DNA of 64,000 nucleotides from Streptomyces sp. V3I7 (lineage in GTDB: Bacteria; Actinomycetota; Actinomycetes; Streptomycetales; Streptomycetaceae), in the NCBI RefSeq assembly GCF_030817495.1, contig NZ_JAUSZK010000001.1, positions 3,203,001-3,267,000 of the forward strand, in the 5' to 3' direction. How positions within the stretch are numbered: position 1 is the first letter of the stretch; each line of letters opens with the position of its first letter. The notes under the pieces were generated by a model. It saw nothing but the letters and a program-made list of their open reading frames with translations, did not search any database and was not told where the DNA came from. This document shows positions 53,455-62,398 of the stretch, one piece after another. The position numbers and the translations under genes are program-made.

Positions 53455-54123
53455 ATGACCGAGCCACCCAGCAGCGGCTCCCCCTGGGGGCCCGACCACG
53501 ACGACCGCAAGGTCCACGCCGCGCAGTCGCCGACCGGACACCACGAGCCCGAGCCGCCCCTCGAAGGGCCGTTGCACGCCCTGTCCCGCGCCGCCTGGCA
53601 GGTCGTCCTGCTCACCGGCGTCGCCTCGCTGATCCTGGGCATCCTGATCCTGGTCTGGCCGGGCGCCTCCCTGCTCGCGGCGGCCGTCCTCTTCGGCATC
53701 TACCTGATCGTCAGCGGTGTCTTCCAGCTCGTCTCCGCCTTCGGCACGCACCGGACGATGTCGCTGCGCGTCCTGGCCTTCATCAGCGGCGGACTGTCCA
53801 TCCTGCTGGGCCTGTTCTGCTTCAAGGGCCCCACGCAGTCGATCCTGCTGCTCGCCCTGTGGATCGGCATCGGCTGGCTGATCCGCGGGATCACCCAGAC
53901 CATGGCCGCGATCTCCGACGGCGCGATGCCCGCGCGCGGCTGGCACATCCTGCTCGGCATCGTCACCTTCGTCGCCGGCATCGTGGTGATCGTCTCGCCG
54001 TTCGGGTCGATCGCCGTGCTGACCCTGGTCGCCGGCATCTGGCTGCTCGTGGTCGGCATCGTCGAGATCATCACCTCGTTCCAGATCCGCAGTCGCGCCC
54101 AGCAGGTGCCCCGCACGGTGTGA
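53455..54123 (+). CDS. HdeD-like membrane protein
   Basis: 222 residues: polar N-terminus of 50 residues, then six membrane segments in three similar pairs (GVASLILGILILVWPGAS; ISGGLSILLGLFCF; GIVTFVAGIVVIVSPF), the pattern of HdeD/DUF308. Stress related in enterics, unknown here. ATG 53455 is chosen; GTG 53419 is an alternative. Confidence 0.8.
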   Translation: MTEPPSSGSPWGPDHDDRKVHAAQSPTGHHEPEPPLEGPLHALSRAAWQVVLLTGVASLILGILILVWPGASLLAAAVLFGIYLIVSGVFQLVSAFGTHRTMSLRVLAFISGGLSILLGLFCFKGPTQSILLLALWIGIGWLIRGITQTMAAISDGAMPARGWHILLGIVTFVAGIVVIVSPFGSIAVLTLVAGIWLLVVGIVEIITSFQIRSRAQQVPRTV

Positions 54124-54235
54124 CCCCGTGTCGCCGGTGCCCCGCGTCAAGCCGACGCCCCGTCCGTACGCCGACCGGGCGCATCTCGCGTCCGGCGCGG
54201 TGAAACCCCGGTGCCCGGCGGGGAGATGGCCTTCC

Positions 54236-54559
54236 ATGAGCACCGCTCCTCATCGCCTCCCGCGCGGCCGGGCCTGGCCGCGGGTGCTCGTCCTGCTGCT
54301 CGCCCTGCTGGTGCCGGGCGCCCGCAGCGAGGTCCACGCGGCACCCACGCCGGCGGCGGCCGGGGAGATCGTCGAGTACGACGTCCTCGACGTGGCCCTG
54401 CGCCCGCCGGTGCGCCCCGTCCGCCACACCGCCGTACCCCTGCGCCCCGCGCCCCTTCCGACCCGGCCGCCCGCCGACCCTCCGGAGTTCCGCCTCCCCG
54501 CGCCGGAGCGGTCGCCGTCCACCCCGCCCGCCCTGCGTTCCGTGGTCCTGCGCTGCTGA
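54236..54559 (+). CDS. Small secreted Pro-rich protein
   Basis: 107 residues with a Sec signal (RGRAWPRVLVLLLALLVPGA), cleavage near VHA, then YDVLDVALRPP and a Pro/Arg-rich tail ending in Cys. No domain recognised. GGGGAG precedes the ATG by about 10 nt. Confidence 0.5.
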   Translation: MSTAPHRLPRGRAWPRVLVLLLALLVPGARSEVHAAPTPAAAGEIVEYDVLDVALRPPVRPVRHTAVPLRPAPLPTRPPADPPEFRLPAPERSPSTPPALRSVVLRC

Positions 54560-54637
54560 CGGACCCGCCGGTCCCGGCCCGTCAGCACACGCGAAACGAC
54601 GACCGCCCACCTCAACGGAACGCGAGGAAACACAGCC

Positions 54638-54763
54638 ATGCCCACAGACCCGTACGCCGTCCTGCGCGCCCTCGTGCGCGCGGAGGCCCAGCGCAGCATG
54701 CCGAAGCCGGAGACGAGCAGGACGAAGCAGCCGCAGCGGCCCGTGAAGCGGGACCGCGGTTGA
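54638..54763 (+). CDS. 41-residue basic protein
   Basis: ATG 54638 to TGA 54763, with CGAGGAAAC upstream: MPTDPYAVLRALVRAEAQRS, then a Lys/Arg-rich end. Short, but with a ribosome site and typical codon use. Possibly co-transcribed with the secreted protein upstream (78 bp). Function unknown. Confidence 0.5.
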   Translation: MPTDPYAVLRALVRAEAQRSMPKPETSRTKQPQRPVKRDRG

Positions 54764-54769
54764 TGCCCG

Positions 54770-54797
54770 GCCGGGCGCCCGGAACGGGGCGCCCGGC
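54770..54797. terminator. Bidirectional terminator
   Basis: Perfect 11-bp stem GCCGGGCGCCC, 6-nt loop, exactly filling the gap between two convergent genes. Confidence 0.75.
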
Positions 54798-55211
54798 TCA
54801 GCGCCTGCGGCGGGAGGTGCCGAAGAGCGAGCGGGTGATCTCCCGGCCGATCTGGGTGCCGGCCGACCGAGCCAGTGATTTGAACATCGGGCTGCCGACG
54901 ACCTGTTCGACGAGGGAGGTCTTGCCGGTGCCGGTGGCGCCCGCGACCAGACCGTGCCGGTTGAGCACGGTCAGCGGGATCCGGACCGGCGCCTCGGGAG
55001 CGCACCGGCCGTCCCACCGCAGGGCGCCGAGGTCCAGCGCCGGGCCGGTGAAGGCGTACCCGGCGGCGATCCCCCGGGCTTCCTCCGGAAGGGCGCGACG
55101 GGCCGCGGTCTGTACGGGGTCCCCATCCGGAACGACTCCCTCCGGGCGACCGGGACCTGATCCGGCATCACCGGGAGAGGTGCTCGGCGGCGCGGTCTCT
55201 CTGTCACTCAT
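54798..55211 (-). pseudogene. Internally deleted HerA/DUF853-type ATPase
   Basis: 137 residues. The N-terminal part (GYAFTGPALDLGALRWDG; VRIPLTVLNRHGLVAGATG then TGKT) is that of the DUF853/HerA helicase-like ATPases, including an intact Walker A. Directly after it comes VVGSPMFKSLARSAGTQIG and REITRSLFGTSRRRR, which is the C-terminal end of the same family. The 350-450 residues between, with Walker B and the other motifs, are missing. The frame is kept across the junction (near TGKTSLVEQ). The family is about 500 residues long. Expressed product, if any, cannot hydrolyse ATP normally. Confidence 0.75.
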
Positions 55212-55347
55212 CTCGGACCCCTGGTTTCCCGGGCCCCTGCCCCCGGACCGTTCACTCGGACACGGGTTCCCGTTTTGGTCTGATTCACGACATCTTTTCC
55301 AGCGCCGCACTCCGTCGCCATGGCTGCGCCTGGAACGTGTTGGCCGG

Positions 55348-55353
55348 TAGGCT
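55348..55353 (+). promoter_or_regulatory. -10 element of leaderless promoter for the 98-aa protein
   Basis: TAGGCT, 6 nt, GTG (55360). Same motif and spacing as purD. Confidence 0.6.
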
Positions 55354-55359
55354 TTCCGT

Positions 55360-55656
55360 GTGATCTTCAAGCGCATCGGAAACGGCCGGCCGTACCCCGA
55401 CCACGGCCGGGAGAGCACCCGGCAGTGGGCGGACGTCGCACCGCGCCCGGTCCGCCTCGATCAGCTCGTGACGACCAAGGGCCAGCTCGACCTGGAGACC
55501 CTCCTCGCCGAGGACTCCACCTTCTACGGCGACCTCTTCGCGCACGTCGTGAAGTGGCAGGGCGACCTGTATCTGGAGGACGGCCTGCACCGCGCGGTCC
55601 GCGCGGCCCTCCAGCAGCGTCAGGTGCTGCACGCGCGCGTGCTCGAACTGGACTGA
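55360..55656 (+). CDS. Conserved 98-aa protein with ParB/sulfiredoxin-like motif
   Basis: Highly conserved-looking actinobacterial protein: GRPYPDHGRESTRQWADVAP, then RLDQLVTTKGQLDLETLL and YLEDGLHRAVRAALQQRQVL. The DG-x-HR motif after a strand recalls the ParB/Srx fold, which binds nucleotides. No neighbour suggests a toxin-antitoxin pair. Leaderless GTG start. Confidence 0.75.
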   Translation: MIFKRIGNGRPYPDHGRESTRQWADVAPRPVRLDQLVTTKGQLDLETLLAEDSTFYGDLFAHVVKWQGDLYLEDGLHRAVRAALQQRQVLHARVLELD

Positions 55657-55831
55657 CGTCCGCTCAGGACACCACCCGTACGGCCTAGACGAGCCAGGAC
55701 ATTCCCCAGCCGACCCGCACATACGGCCAACACCGCAATCCCGGTGAACTGTTGCCCCTTTCGGGTTCTCCTGGGCGCTGTCGAATGATCATCTAGTAGG
55801 CACGGCCGCCCAAGCGCACTACGCTGCGCTC

Positions 55832-56473
55832 ATGAGCATGCTGACTCCCCCCGGCATGGGCGGCAAGTACCGGATCACGGGGGACACCTACCCGCGGATG
55901 CGGCAGTCGCGACGACGCGGCCGACTCGTGCTGGGACTGGTGGCCTCCGTCGCCGTGCTCGGCCTGATCGGCTGGGGCACGTTGCAGCTCATCGACGTCT
56001 TCACCGGGGGACACAAGAAGACCGCGGCCTCGGGATCAGGGGCGGACTGCCGGACCAAGGCGGCCCCCTCAGCCGAGCCGGCCGTCGCCCTGCCCGAGCC
56101 GAAGAAGATCACCGTCAACGTCTACAACGCCACCAAGCGCACCGGCCTGGCCAAATCCACCGCGGACGAGCTGAAGAAGCGCGGCTTCAAGATCGGCAAG
56201 GTGGGCAACGCGACCCCCGAGTTCGACAAGAAGGTCAAGGGCGCGGGCATCCTGGTCGGTCCCGACGCCGCCCTGAAGACGTCGCTGCCCGTCCTCGGCA
56301 CCCAGCTCGCCTCGGCCGAGCGCCGCGCCGAGGTCGCCCGCAAGGGCACCGACCTCGACTTCGTCATCGGCGACGGCTTCAAGGCGCTCACGAAGAAGGC
56401 GGACGCCGACAAGGCACTGGCCGCACTGACCGCGCCCCGACCGGCGTCCGCCGTCTCGAAGAAGGACTGCTGA
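55832..56473 (+). CDS. Membrane-anchored LytR C-terminal domain protein
   Basis: 213 residues: cytosolic N-terminus (GGKYRITGDTYPRMRQSRRR), one membrane segment (about 32-52), and an extracytoplasmic LytR_C domain (ITVNVYNATKRTGLAKSTAD; LKKRGFKIG; ILVGPDA) seen alone in actinobacterial envelope proteins such as Cei. A role in envelope assembly is inferred. Ends with Cys. Confidence 0.85.
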   Translation: MSMLTPPGMGGKYRITGDTYPRMRQSRRRGRLVLGLVASVAVLGLIGWGTLQLIDVFTGGHKKTAASGSGADCRTKAAPSAEPAVALPEPKKITVNVYNATKRTGLAKSTADELKKRGFKIGKVGNATPEFDKKVKGAGILVGPDAALKTSLPVLGTQLASAERRAEVARKGTDLDFVIGDGFKALTKKADADKALAALTAPRPASAVSKKDC

Positions 56474-56861
56474 AGACGCCGTACGACCGCTGAGAGTCGC
56501 CCGGCTGGTGAGAGACCGGCCGCGCGGCTGTCGGCGTAGGCCGGTTACCGCCGCGGATGCCGCGCGGCTCCTTCCGGAAGCCATGGCGTCCGGCGTCGCA
56601 TGGCCGGCCGCAGCAGCAGCAGCAGCGACGTCGGGACGTGCACGTCCGGCCGCAGGACACGGTCCACCAACCGTTCCACCGGCGGCGCCGGCTCGCACGA
56701 GCGCCACGCCCAGTGCCCTTGCGGCGCTGCGCGAACGACCCGAAGGCCGTAGACGATCCCCCGCAAGGCTCCGTAGCGGCCGGCGGTACGCGGCGCGAGG
56801 GGGTTACGGTCGGCCGCGCGCGGCGGCCGCCGTACCGCGTCCCCTCGGAGTTCGTCCGGTG
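56474..56861. other. Region between LytR_C gene and upp, possible small gene
   Basis: 388 bp. The minus frame 56766-56545 (73 residues; VYGLRVVRAAPQGHWAWRS, then PPVERLVDRVLRPDVHVP and five CTG Leu codons) has plausible content but GC3 of only about 80 percent, a TTG start and GGAG too close. Otherwise nothing seen. Confidence 0.35.
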
Positions 56862-57497
56862 CTACTCGGCGGCGCCGTAGAGGCGGTCGCCCGCGTCGCC
56901 CAGGCCGGGGACGATGTAGCCCTGCCCGTTGAGGTGGTCGTCGACGGCGGCGGTGACGACCGTCACCGGCGTGCCGGCGAGCTCGCGCTCCATGACCTCG
57001 ACGCCTTCGGGCGAGGCCAGCAGCACGACCGCGGTCACATCGTCGGCGCCGCGCCCGATGAGCTCGCGGATCGCCGCGACCAGCGTGCCGCCGGTGGCCA
57101 GCATCGGGTCGAGGACGTAGACCTGGCGGCCGGAGAGGTCCTCGGGCATGCGCGAGGCGTACGTGGAGGCTTCCAGCGTCTGCTCGTTGCGGATCATGCC
57201 GAGGAAGCCGACCTCCGCGGTCGGCAGCAGCCGGACCATGCCGTCCAGCATGCCGAGACCGGCACGCAGGATCGGCACGACCAGCGGACGCGGGTGGGAC
57301 AGCTTGACGCCGGTCGTCTCGGCGACCGGCGTGGTGATGTCGACCTGCTCGGTGCGCACGTCACGGGTGGCCTCGTAGGCGAGCAGGGTGACCAGTTCGT
57401 CGGCGAGCCGGCGGAAGGTCGCGGAGTCGGTGCGCTGGTCGCGCAGCGTGGTGAGCTTGTGAGCGACCAGGGGGTGGTCGACGACATGGAGACGCAT
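56862..57497 (-). CDS. upp: Uracil phosphoribosyltransferase
   Basis: Salvages uracil with PRPP to UMP. 211 residues: [31 protein letters not shown], the PRPP loop [11 protein letters not shown] and the uracil site near [19 protein letters not shown] 57497 is chosen because TACTGT lies 7 nt before it (leaderless); ATG 57503 adds two residues. Confidence 0.95.
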   Translation of the reverse strand: MRLHVVDHPLVAHKLTTLRDQRTDSATFRRLADELVTLLAYEATRDVRTEQVDITTPVAETTGVKLSHPRPLVVPILRAGLGMLDGMVRLLPTAEVGFLGMIRNEQTLEASTYASRMPEDLSGRQVYVLDPMLATGGTLVAAIRELIGRGADDVTAVVLLASPEGVEVMERELAGTPVTVVTAAVDDHLNGQGYIVPGLGDAGDRLYGAAE

Positions 57498-57504
57498 GCT
57501 CATA

Positions 57505-57510
57505 ACAGTA
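57505..57510 (-). promoter_or_regulatory. -10 element of leaderless upp promoter
   Basis: TACTGT on the minus strand, 7 nt before ATG 57497. Confidence 0.5.
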
Positions 57511-57594
57511 ACCGCGCTCCGGCCACCCCTCGCCCTGGCGCCAAACCGCCCGTCCGGGGGAAAGTGGGAGCGACGTATCCAGGGTGGTGTGCCG

Positions 57595-57879
57595 ATGCCT
57601 GAACTTCCTGCCCGCGAATCCGGCGGCCGCCAGGGCCGGTCCGCCGCCGCCCGCACGGGCCGCGGCGGGCGCGACACCCCCGCCCGCACACCCGCCGCCG
57701 GGCCCGGATCCGACGAGCCGCGGGCGGCGCCGGAGACGGACGCCGAGCGCATGCGCCGCCGCGCCCTGTTCCTGCGCGACCTCGCCGAGGCCAGGGAACT
57801 GCGGGCCCGCGTCCAGCCGCGCCGCGCCAAGGCGGCCCGGCTCCGGCGCGCGATGCGCATGCGGACATTCCGCTGGTAG
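57595..57879 (+). CDS. Conserved Arg-rich protein of unknown function
   Basis: 94 residues: variable Ala/Gly/Arg N-terminal half, then a strongly basic helix ([39 protein letters not shown]) that looks nucleic-acid binding. Divergent from upp. ATG 57595 or GTG 57589. Confidence 0.6.
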   Translation: MPELPARESGGRQGRSAAARTGRGGRDTPARTPAAGPGSDEPRAAPETDAERMRRRALFLRDLAEARELRARVQPRRAKAARLRRAMRMRTFRW

Positions 57880-58188
57880 AGCGGTGGACGGACACGATCC
57901 TCGGGCACGCGCGCGTTCCCGGCCGGTCCGCGCATGGGCGCCCGTGGACCCGCGTACGATCCGCAGGTGGCCGCGACGAGGGCGCTGATGGTTCTTGCCG
58001 GGCGTACGGACGCCTCTTTGCCTGCGTGCGATCGAAAGTGCCAGACACAGGGAGTCGAAGACGTCCCCTGAGCGCCTTGTTTCTGCCACGATTCCGAGTG
58101 AGCGGGGCTCGGAGCACAGCTCTCCCCGCCAGAACCTCCGCCGGGGGGACCTCCAACCGGCACGCCTATGACCAGTGGGAGAGTCACG
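57880..58188. other. Upstream region of the TadA-associated gene, no gene seen
   Basis: 309 bp; no gene or clear promoter. CCTTTGC... and TTGTTTCTGCC tracts near 58016 and 58077 are the only AT-richer parts. Confidence 0.4.
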
Positions 58189-58731
58189 GTGTACTTCGCC
58201 GCACTGCTCGCGCGCACCGAAGACGGGTGGAAAGCGAGCGACACAGAGCTCGACGATGTGGAGACCCTGTCGGATCTCGCCGACCTGGCCCGGGAAGCCT
58301 CTCCCGACGAGGACACGGTGCTCGTGCTGATCGAGCAGGAGGACGCGTGGTTCGGCGTCGTCCGCGTGGACGGCGAGGACGACCCCCGCATCTACGTCTC
58401 GGACGCCGCCGCCGCCGCTCGCAGCGCCTACGGTGAGCTGCTGCTCACGGACGAGCTGCTCGGCCGGGAGCCCGGCTCGGACGGCGCCGATCTGGACGCC
58501 CTGGATCTCGACGGCACGGAGGACGGCGAGTCCGAGTCCGACGACGAGGACGAGGACGACGAGGACGGCTCCGCCGCGGACGCGGTGCCGCACAGCCCCG
58601 TGGGCGACAGCGAGATCCTCGACGACCTGGGCATCAGCCAGAAGGAGCTGCGCATCCTGGACGCCGAGGACGCCCTGGGCACCATCGCCGAGGCCCTGGG
58701 CGCCTCGGAGGTGCTGGAGACCGTCCGCTGA
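58189..58731 (+). CDS. tRNA adenosine deaminase-associated protein
   Basis: 180 residues. N-terminal alpha/beta part ([41 protein letters not shown]), a very acidic middle ([10 protein letters not shown]) and a conserved end ([31 protein letters not shown]). The gene always precedes tadA in actinobacteria and may help bind tRNA. GTG 58189 has GGGAG 7 nt upstream; ATG 58168 lacks a site. Confidence 0.85.
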   Translation: MYFAALLARTEDGWKASDTELDDVETLSDLADLAREASPDEDTVLVLIEQEDAWFGVVRVDGEDDPRIYVSDAAAAARSAYGELLLTDELLGREPGSDGADLDALDLDGTEDGESESDDEDEDDEDGSAADAVPHSPVGDSEILDDLGISQKELRILDAEDALGTIAEALGASEVLETVR

Positions 58732-58784
58732 TCCCCTCCACCCCACCCTCACCCGACCCCGTACGCGACCCATGGCACCCTGCG

Positions 58785-59216
58785 ATGCGGCTCGCCCTGG
58801 ACGAGGCCCGGCGGGCCGTCCCGGGCGGGGACGTCCCCGTCGGCGCCGTCGTGCTGTCCCCGGACGGTACGACGGTGCTCGCAACCGGCCACAACGAACG
58901 CGAGGCCACCGGGGACCCGACAGCCCACGCGGAGGTCCTCGCCCTGCGCCGGGCCGCCGCCGCCCTCGGCGAGTGGCGGCTGCCGGGGTGCACCCTCGTG
59001 GTCACCCTGGAGCCGTGCGTGATGTGCGCGGGCGCGCTCGTGCAGTCCCGCGTCGACCGCGTCGTCTACGGCGCCCGCGACGAGAAGGCGGGCGCCGCCG
59101 GCTCCCTGTGGGACCTCGTACGCGACCGCCGGCTCAACCACCGTCCCGAGGTGATCGAGGGCGTCCTGGCCGACGACTGCGCCCGCCTGCTCACCGACTT
59201 CTTCCGCACCCGCTGA
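58785..59216 (+). CDS. tadA: tRNA-specific adenosine deaminase
   Basis: Converts A34 of tRNA-Arg(ACG) to inosine. 143 residues, zinc site HAEV and PCVMC, proton shuttle Glu in HAE, and the TadA loop GARDEKAGAAGSLWDLV. It follows its partner gene by 53 bp. ATG 58785 has no Shine-Dalgarno. Confidence 0.93.
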   Translation: MRLALDEARRAVPGGDVPVGAVVLSPDGTTVLATGHNEREATGDPTAHAEVLALRRAAAALGEWRLPGCTLVVTLEPCVMCAGALVQSRVDRVVYGARDEKAGAAGSLWDLVRDRRLNHRPEVIEGVLADDCARLLTDFFRTR

Positions 59217-59260
59217 TTCGGATTTCGAACCACGGCCCACCTTGCGGTAGTGTCTCCCTC

Positions 59261-59345
59261 GGTAGCGTGTCCGAGCGGCCGAAGGAGCTCGCCTCGAAAG
59301 CGAGTGTGGCGCAAGTCACCGAGGGTTCAAATCCCTCCGCTACCG
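59261..59345 (+). tRNA. tRNA-Ser (CGA)
   Basis: Anticodon loop CTCGAAA, long variable arm, acceptor GGTAGCG / CGCTACC. TAGTGT about 14 nt before the 5' end is a likely -10. Confidence 0.94.
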
Positions 59346-59350
59346 CCGAA

Positions 59351-59380
59351 GAAGGGCCCCGTCGAAAGACGGGGCCCTTC
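59351..59380 (+). terminator. Terminator of tRNA-Ser (CGA)
   Basis: Perfect 13-bp stem GAAGGGCCCCGTC with GAAA loop. Confidence 0.85.
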
Positions 59381-59534
59381 GTGCGTATGCGCGAGCGAGG
59401 TTGGGGAAAGGGTGCGGGAGGCCCTCAAGCGCACGTCGCAGCTCCGCCGTTGACCCCTGAGCGGGGTGCGGGGGTTACACTCGCCGCCGGCAACAGGGGG
59501 CCCGAGGGGCACAGCAGTCGCAGGGGAGGCCGCG

Positions 59535-59714
59535 GTGGCGGTGAACGCCAAGAAGATCGTCGTGTACGTGCTCGTGGTCTTCGTGCTGTACGTGATCATC
59601 ACCGACCCCGTCCAGGCCGCGAAATACGTCCAGATAGGCTTCGAGGGCATATCGGACGCCGCGAAAGCCATTGGCGACTTCATGACCTGGATCGCCGACG
59701 GCGCACAGAACTGA
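59535..59714 (+). CDS. Small single-pass membrane protein
   Basis: 59 residues: VAVNAKKIVVYVLVVFVLYV makes one membrane segment, followed by an amphipathic helix (YVQIGFEGISDAAKAIGDFM). GGAGG precedes GTG 59535. Function unknown; 28 bp before the next gene, probably one operon. Confidence 0.7.
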   Translation: MAVNAKKIVVYVLVVFVLYVIITDPVQAAKYVQIGFEGISDAAKAIGDFMTWIADGAQN

Positions 59715-59742
59715 CGGCTGCGCACAGCCGAGGGAAGAGCCC

Positions 59743-60036
59743 ATGATCCGCCACCTGGTCCTGTTCAAGCTGAACGAGGGCGTCGAGCACGACGACCCGC
59801 GAGTAGTGGCGGGCGTCGAGGCGTTCCGCGCCCTGGGCGGGCAGATCGAGGAGCTGCGCTCCTGGGAGTGCGGCTGGAACATCACCGACCGGCCGATCGC
59901 GTACGACTTCGCGATCAACTCCTCGGTGGACGACACGGACGCCCTGAAGCGGTATCTGGAGCACCCGGCCCACCAGGCGGGCGTCGCACTGTGGCGGGAG
60001 TTCGCCACGTGGGTGATCGCCGACTACGAAATCTGA
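59743..60036 (+). CDS. Dabb-domain (stress-responsive alpha/beta barrel) protein
   Basis: 97 residues with the Dabb pattern: MIRHLVLFKL at the start, a helix (AFRALGGQIEELRS), DFAINSSVDDTDALKRYLEH and AHQAGVALWREFA. These ferredoxin-fold dimers have no settled function. GAGGGAAGAG precedes ATG. Confidence 0.85.
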   Translation: MIRHLVLFKLNEGVEHDDPRVVAGVEAFRALGGQIEELRSWECGWNITDRPIAYDFAINSSVDDTDALKRYLEHPAHQAGVALWREFATWVIADYEI

Positions 60037-60056
60037 GCGACAGAACGCACCTGAGC

Positions 60057-60083
60057 AGCCCTCCGCCGGAACGGCGGAGGGCT
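60057..60083 (+). terminator. Terminator of the Dabb gene
   Basis: Perfect 11-bp stem AGCCCTCCGCC, 5-nt loop, then TTTCCG. Confidence 0.85.
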
Positions 60084-60230
60084 TTTCCGTGCCTCATGGA
60101 CCACGGTGGCCATAAGCCCCAACGTTGCCCCCAACACGGCGCTATGCGGTACTTGCACACAGTGCACATGTCTTGTGATGCTATGACCGCTTTTGACGGA
60201 TGATTGACCGATGAAGAGGTGGCGTTGACC

Positions 60231-61052
60231 GTGTCGGCCAGTACTGCGCCACTCAAGGACGAGGCGCCTGCCCCCGCTCCCGAGAAGCGCCGTGGCGCCG
60301 ACACCCGAGCCCTCACCCAGGTGCTCTTCGGCCAGCTCAAGGAGCTCCAGCCGGGCACGCCGGAGCACAACCGGGTACGCGGGGCGCTCATCGAGGCGAA
60401 TTTGCCGCTCGTGCGCTACGCGGCCGCCCGCTTCCGCTCCCGCAACGAGCCGATGGAGGACGTCGTCCAGGTCGGCACCATCGGCCTCATCAACGCCATC
60501 GACCGCTTCGACCCGGACCGGGGCGTGCAGTTCCCGACGTTCGCGATGCCCACGGTGGTGGGCGAGATCAAACGATACTTCCGCGACAACGTCCGTACGG
60601 TCCACGTACCGCGCCGGCTCCACGAGCTGTGGGTCCAGGTCAACAGCGCGACCGAGGACCTGACGACCTCCTTCGGGCGCTCCCCCACGACTGCCGAGAT
60701 CGCCGAGCGGCTGCGCATCAGCGAGGAGGAGGTGCTGTCCTGCATCGAGGCGGGACGCTCGTACCACGCCACCTCGCTGGAGGCCGCGCAGGAGGGCGAC
60801 GGGCTGCCCGGCCTCCTCGACCGCATCGGCTACGAGGACCCGGCCCTGGACGGCGTCGAGCACCGGGACCTGGTGCGCCACCTCCTGGTCCAGCTCCCCG
60901 AGCGGGAGCAGCGGATCCTGCTGCTGCGCTACTACAGCAACCTCACCCAGTCGCAGATCAGCGCCGAACTCGGCGTCTCCCAGATGCACGTCTCGCGGCT
61001 CCTCGCCCGCAGCTTCCAGCGTCTGCGGTCGGCCAATCGCATCGACGCATAA
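60231..61052 (+). CDS. sigF: SigB/SigF-type RNA polymerase sigma factor
   Basis: 273 residues. Region 2 ([55 protein letters not shown]), region 3 ([12 protein letters not shown]) and region 4 ([19 protein letters not shown]) of the Bacillus SigB/SigF group. In Streptomyces this group serves stress and spore maturation; by order the gene corresponds to sigF (late sporulation). No anti-sigma gene adjoins it. GTG 60231 is chosen; TTG 60225 and GTG 60219 are possible. Confidence 0.85.
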   Translation: MSASTAPLKDEAPAPAPEKRRGADTRALTQVLFGQLKELQPGTPEHNRVRGALIEANLPLVRYAAARFRSRNEPMEDVVQVGTIGLINAIDRFDPDRGVQFPTFAMPTVVGEIKRYFRDNVRTVHVPRRLHELWVQVNSATEDLTTSFGRSPTTAEIAERLRISEEEVLSCIEAGRSYHATSLEAAQEGDGLPGLLDRIGYEDPALDGVEHRDLVRHLLVQLPEREQRILLLRYYSNLTQSQISAELGVSQMHVSRLLARSFQRLRSANRIDA

Positions 61053-61192
61053 GCGCCGACCCGGGCCGCACGGAACCGCATAAAGGATCGACACATCACC
61101 GTCGTGAGCGAATCGCCCGACGGGGCCGTTCCCGACAGTTGTGTGCCGAAAAGGCGTCAGACCCCTTGCACCCAGGGGCGATTCGGGTCTCC

Positions 61193-61229
61193 CATGTCGA
61201 CATGTCGGTACAGCGCGTTGCCGACATGT
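61193..61229. promoter_or_regulatory. Dyad symmetry upstream of the second sigma gene
   Basis: ACATGTCGG (61200-61208), 12 nt, CCGACATGT (61221-61229), preceded by the 12-bp palindrome CATGTCGACATG (61193-61204). It lies about 115 bp before the start and may be an operator. Confidence 0.5.
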
Positions 61230-61341
61230 GACATTCTTCGGGAAGCGCGTTTGCCAGGGCTCCGGCTCCGGTATTCAGGTGAAGGCTGCGTTCCTCCGAG
61301 GGGCCGCCGCCACGACCGTCCCGCGACCCAAAGGGGGTGGC

Positions 61342-62271
61342 ATGTCCGCAGACCAGGGCAGCTCGAAGGTGCTCACGCTCACCAAGAGCGAGGCAGCGCC
61401 CAAGGAGCTCGACGCTCTCGACGTGCTCGACGCCGTCACGGCCCTCGAGGCCGTGCCGACCCAGGCCGTCCCGGCCGCCGCAGCTGTCCCGGCCGCACCG
61501 GCCTCGGCGGACATCGACACCCGTACCCTGTCCCGCTCCCTGTTCCTGCGCCTCGCGGCCCTGGAGGAGAACAGCCCCGAGCGCGCCTACGTCCGGGACA
61601 CCCTGATCGAGCTGAACCTCCCCCTCGTGCGCTACGCGGCGGCCCGCTTCCGCAGCCGCAACGAGCCGATGGAGGACATCGTCCAGGTCGGAACGATCGG
61701 CCTGATCAAGGCGATCGACCGCTTCGACTGCGAACGCGGCGTGGAGTTCCCGACGTTCGCGATGCCGACCGTCGTGGGCGAGATCAAGCGCTTCTTCCGC
61801 GACACGTCCTGGTCGGTGCGCGTGCCGCGCCGGCTGCAGGAGCTGCGCCTGGCGCTCACGAAGGCCAGCGACGAGCTCTCCCAGAAGCTGGACCGCTCCC
61901 CGACGGTGACCGAACTGGCCGCCGTTCTGGGGGTGTCGGAGGAGGACGTCGTCGACGGGCTGGCCGTGGGCAACGCCTACACGGCCTCCTCGCTGGACTC
62001 CCCGGCCCCGGAGGACGACGGCGGCGAGGGTTCGCTCGCGGACCGGCTGGGATACGAGGACACCGCCCTGGAGGGGGTGGAGTACCGCGAGTCGCTCAAG
62101 CCGCTGCTGGCCAAACTCCCGCCCCGCGAGCGGCGGATCATCATGCTGCGCTTCTTCGCCAACATGACCCAGTCCCAGATCGGCGAGGAGGTCGGCATCT
62201 CGCAGATGCACGTCTCCCGGCTGCTGACCCGCACCCTGGCGCAGCTGCGCGAAGGCCTCATCTCCGACTGA
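61342..62271 (+). CDS. sigN: SigB/SigF-type RNA polymerase sigma factor, second paralogue
   Basis: 309 residues. Same architecture as the gene 290 bp upstream with long stretches of identity in region 2 ([33 protein letters not shown]) and region 4 ([20 protein letters not shown]), plus a longer Ala/Val/Leu-rich N-terminus. Corresponds by order to SigN. AAAGGGGGTGGC precedes ATG 61342. The pair arose by duplication. Confidence 0.82.
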   Translation: MSADQGSSKVLTLTKSEAAPKELDALDVLDAVTALEAVPTQAVPAAAAVPAAPASADIDTRTLSRSLFLRLAALEENSPERAYVRDTLIELNLPLVRYAAARFRSRNEPMEDIVQVGTIGLIKAIDRFDCERGVEFPTFAMPTVVGEIKRFFRDTSWSVRVPRRLQELRLALTKASDELSQKLDRSPTVTELAAVLGVSEEDVVDGLAVGNAYTASSLDSPAPEDDGGEGSLADRLGYEDTALEGVEYRESLKPLLAKLPPRERRIIMLRFFANMTQSQIGEEVGISQMHVSRLLTRTLAQLREGLISD

Positions 62272-62398
62272 GGACCGGCCCGGGTCGGCGCGGAACTCCC
62301 GTACACGGACGGTCAGTCCGCGTACGGGCAGCGGTAAGGGCAGTACCGCTCGTACGAACAGCGGTACTGCTCACGACAGTTGGTAACCGCTCCTGCGC

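Noticed and set aside
55360..55656. Antitoxin of a toxin-antitoxin pair
   Set aside because: No adjacent partner gene; the neighbours are a deleted ATPase and an envelope protein.
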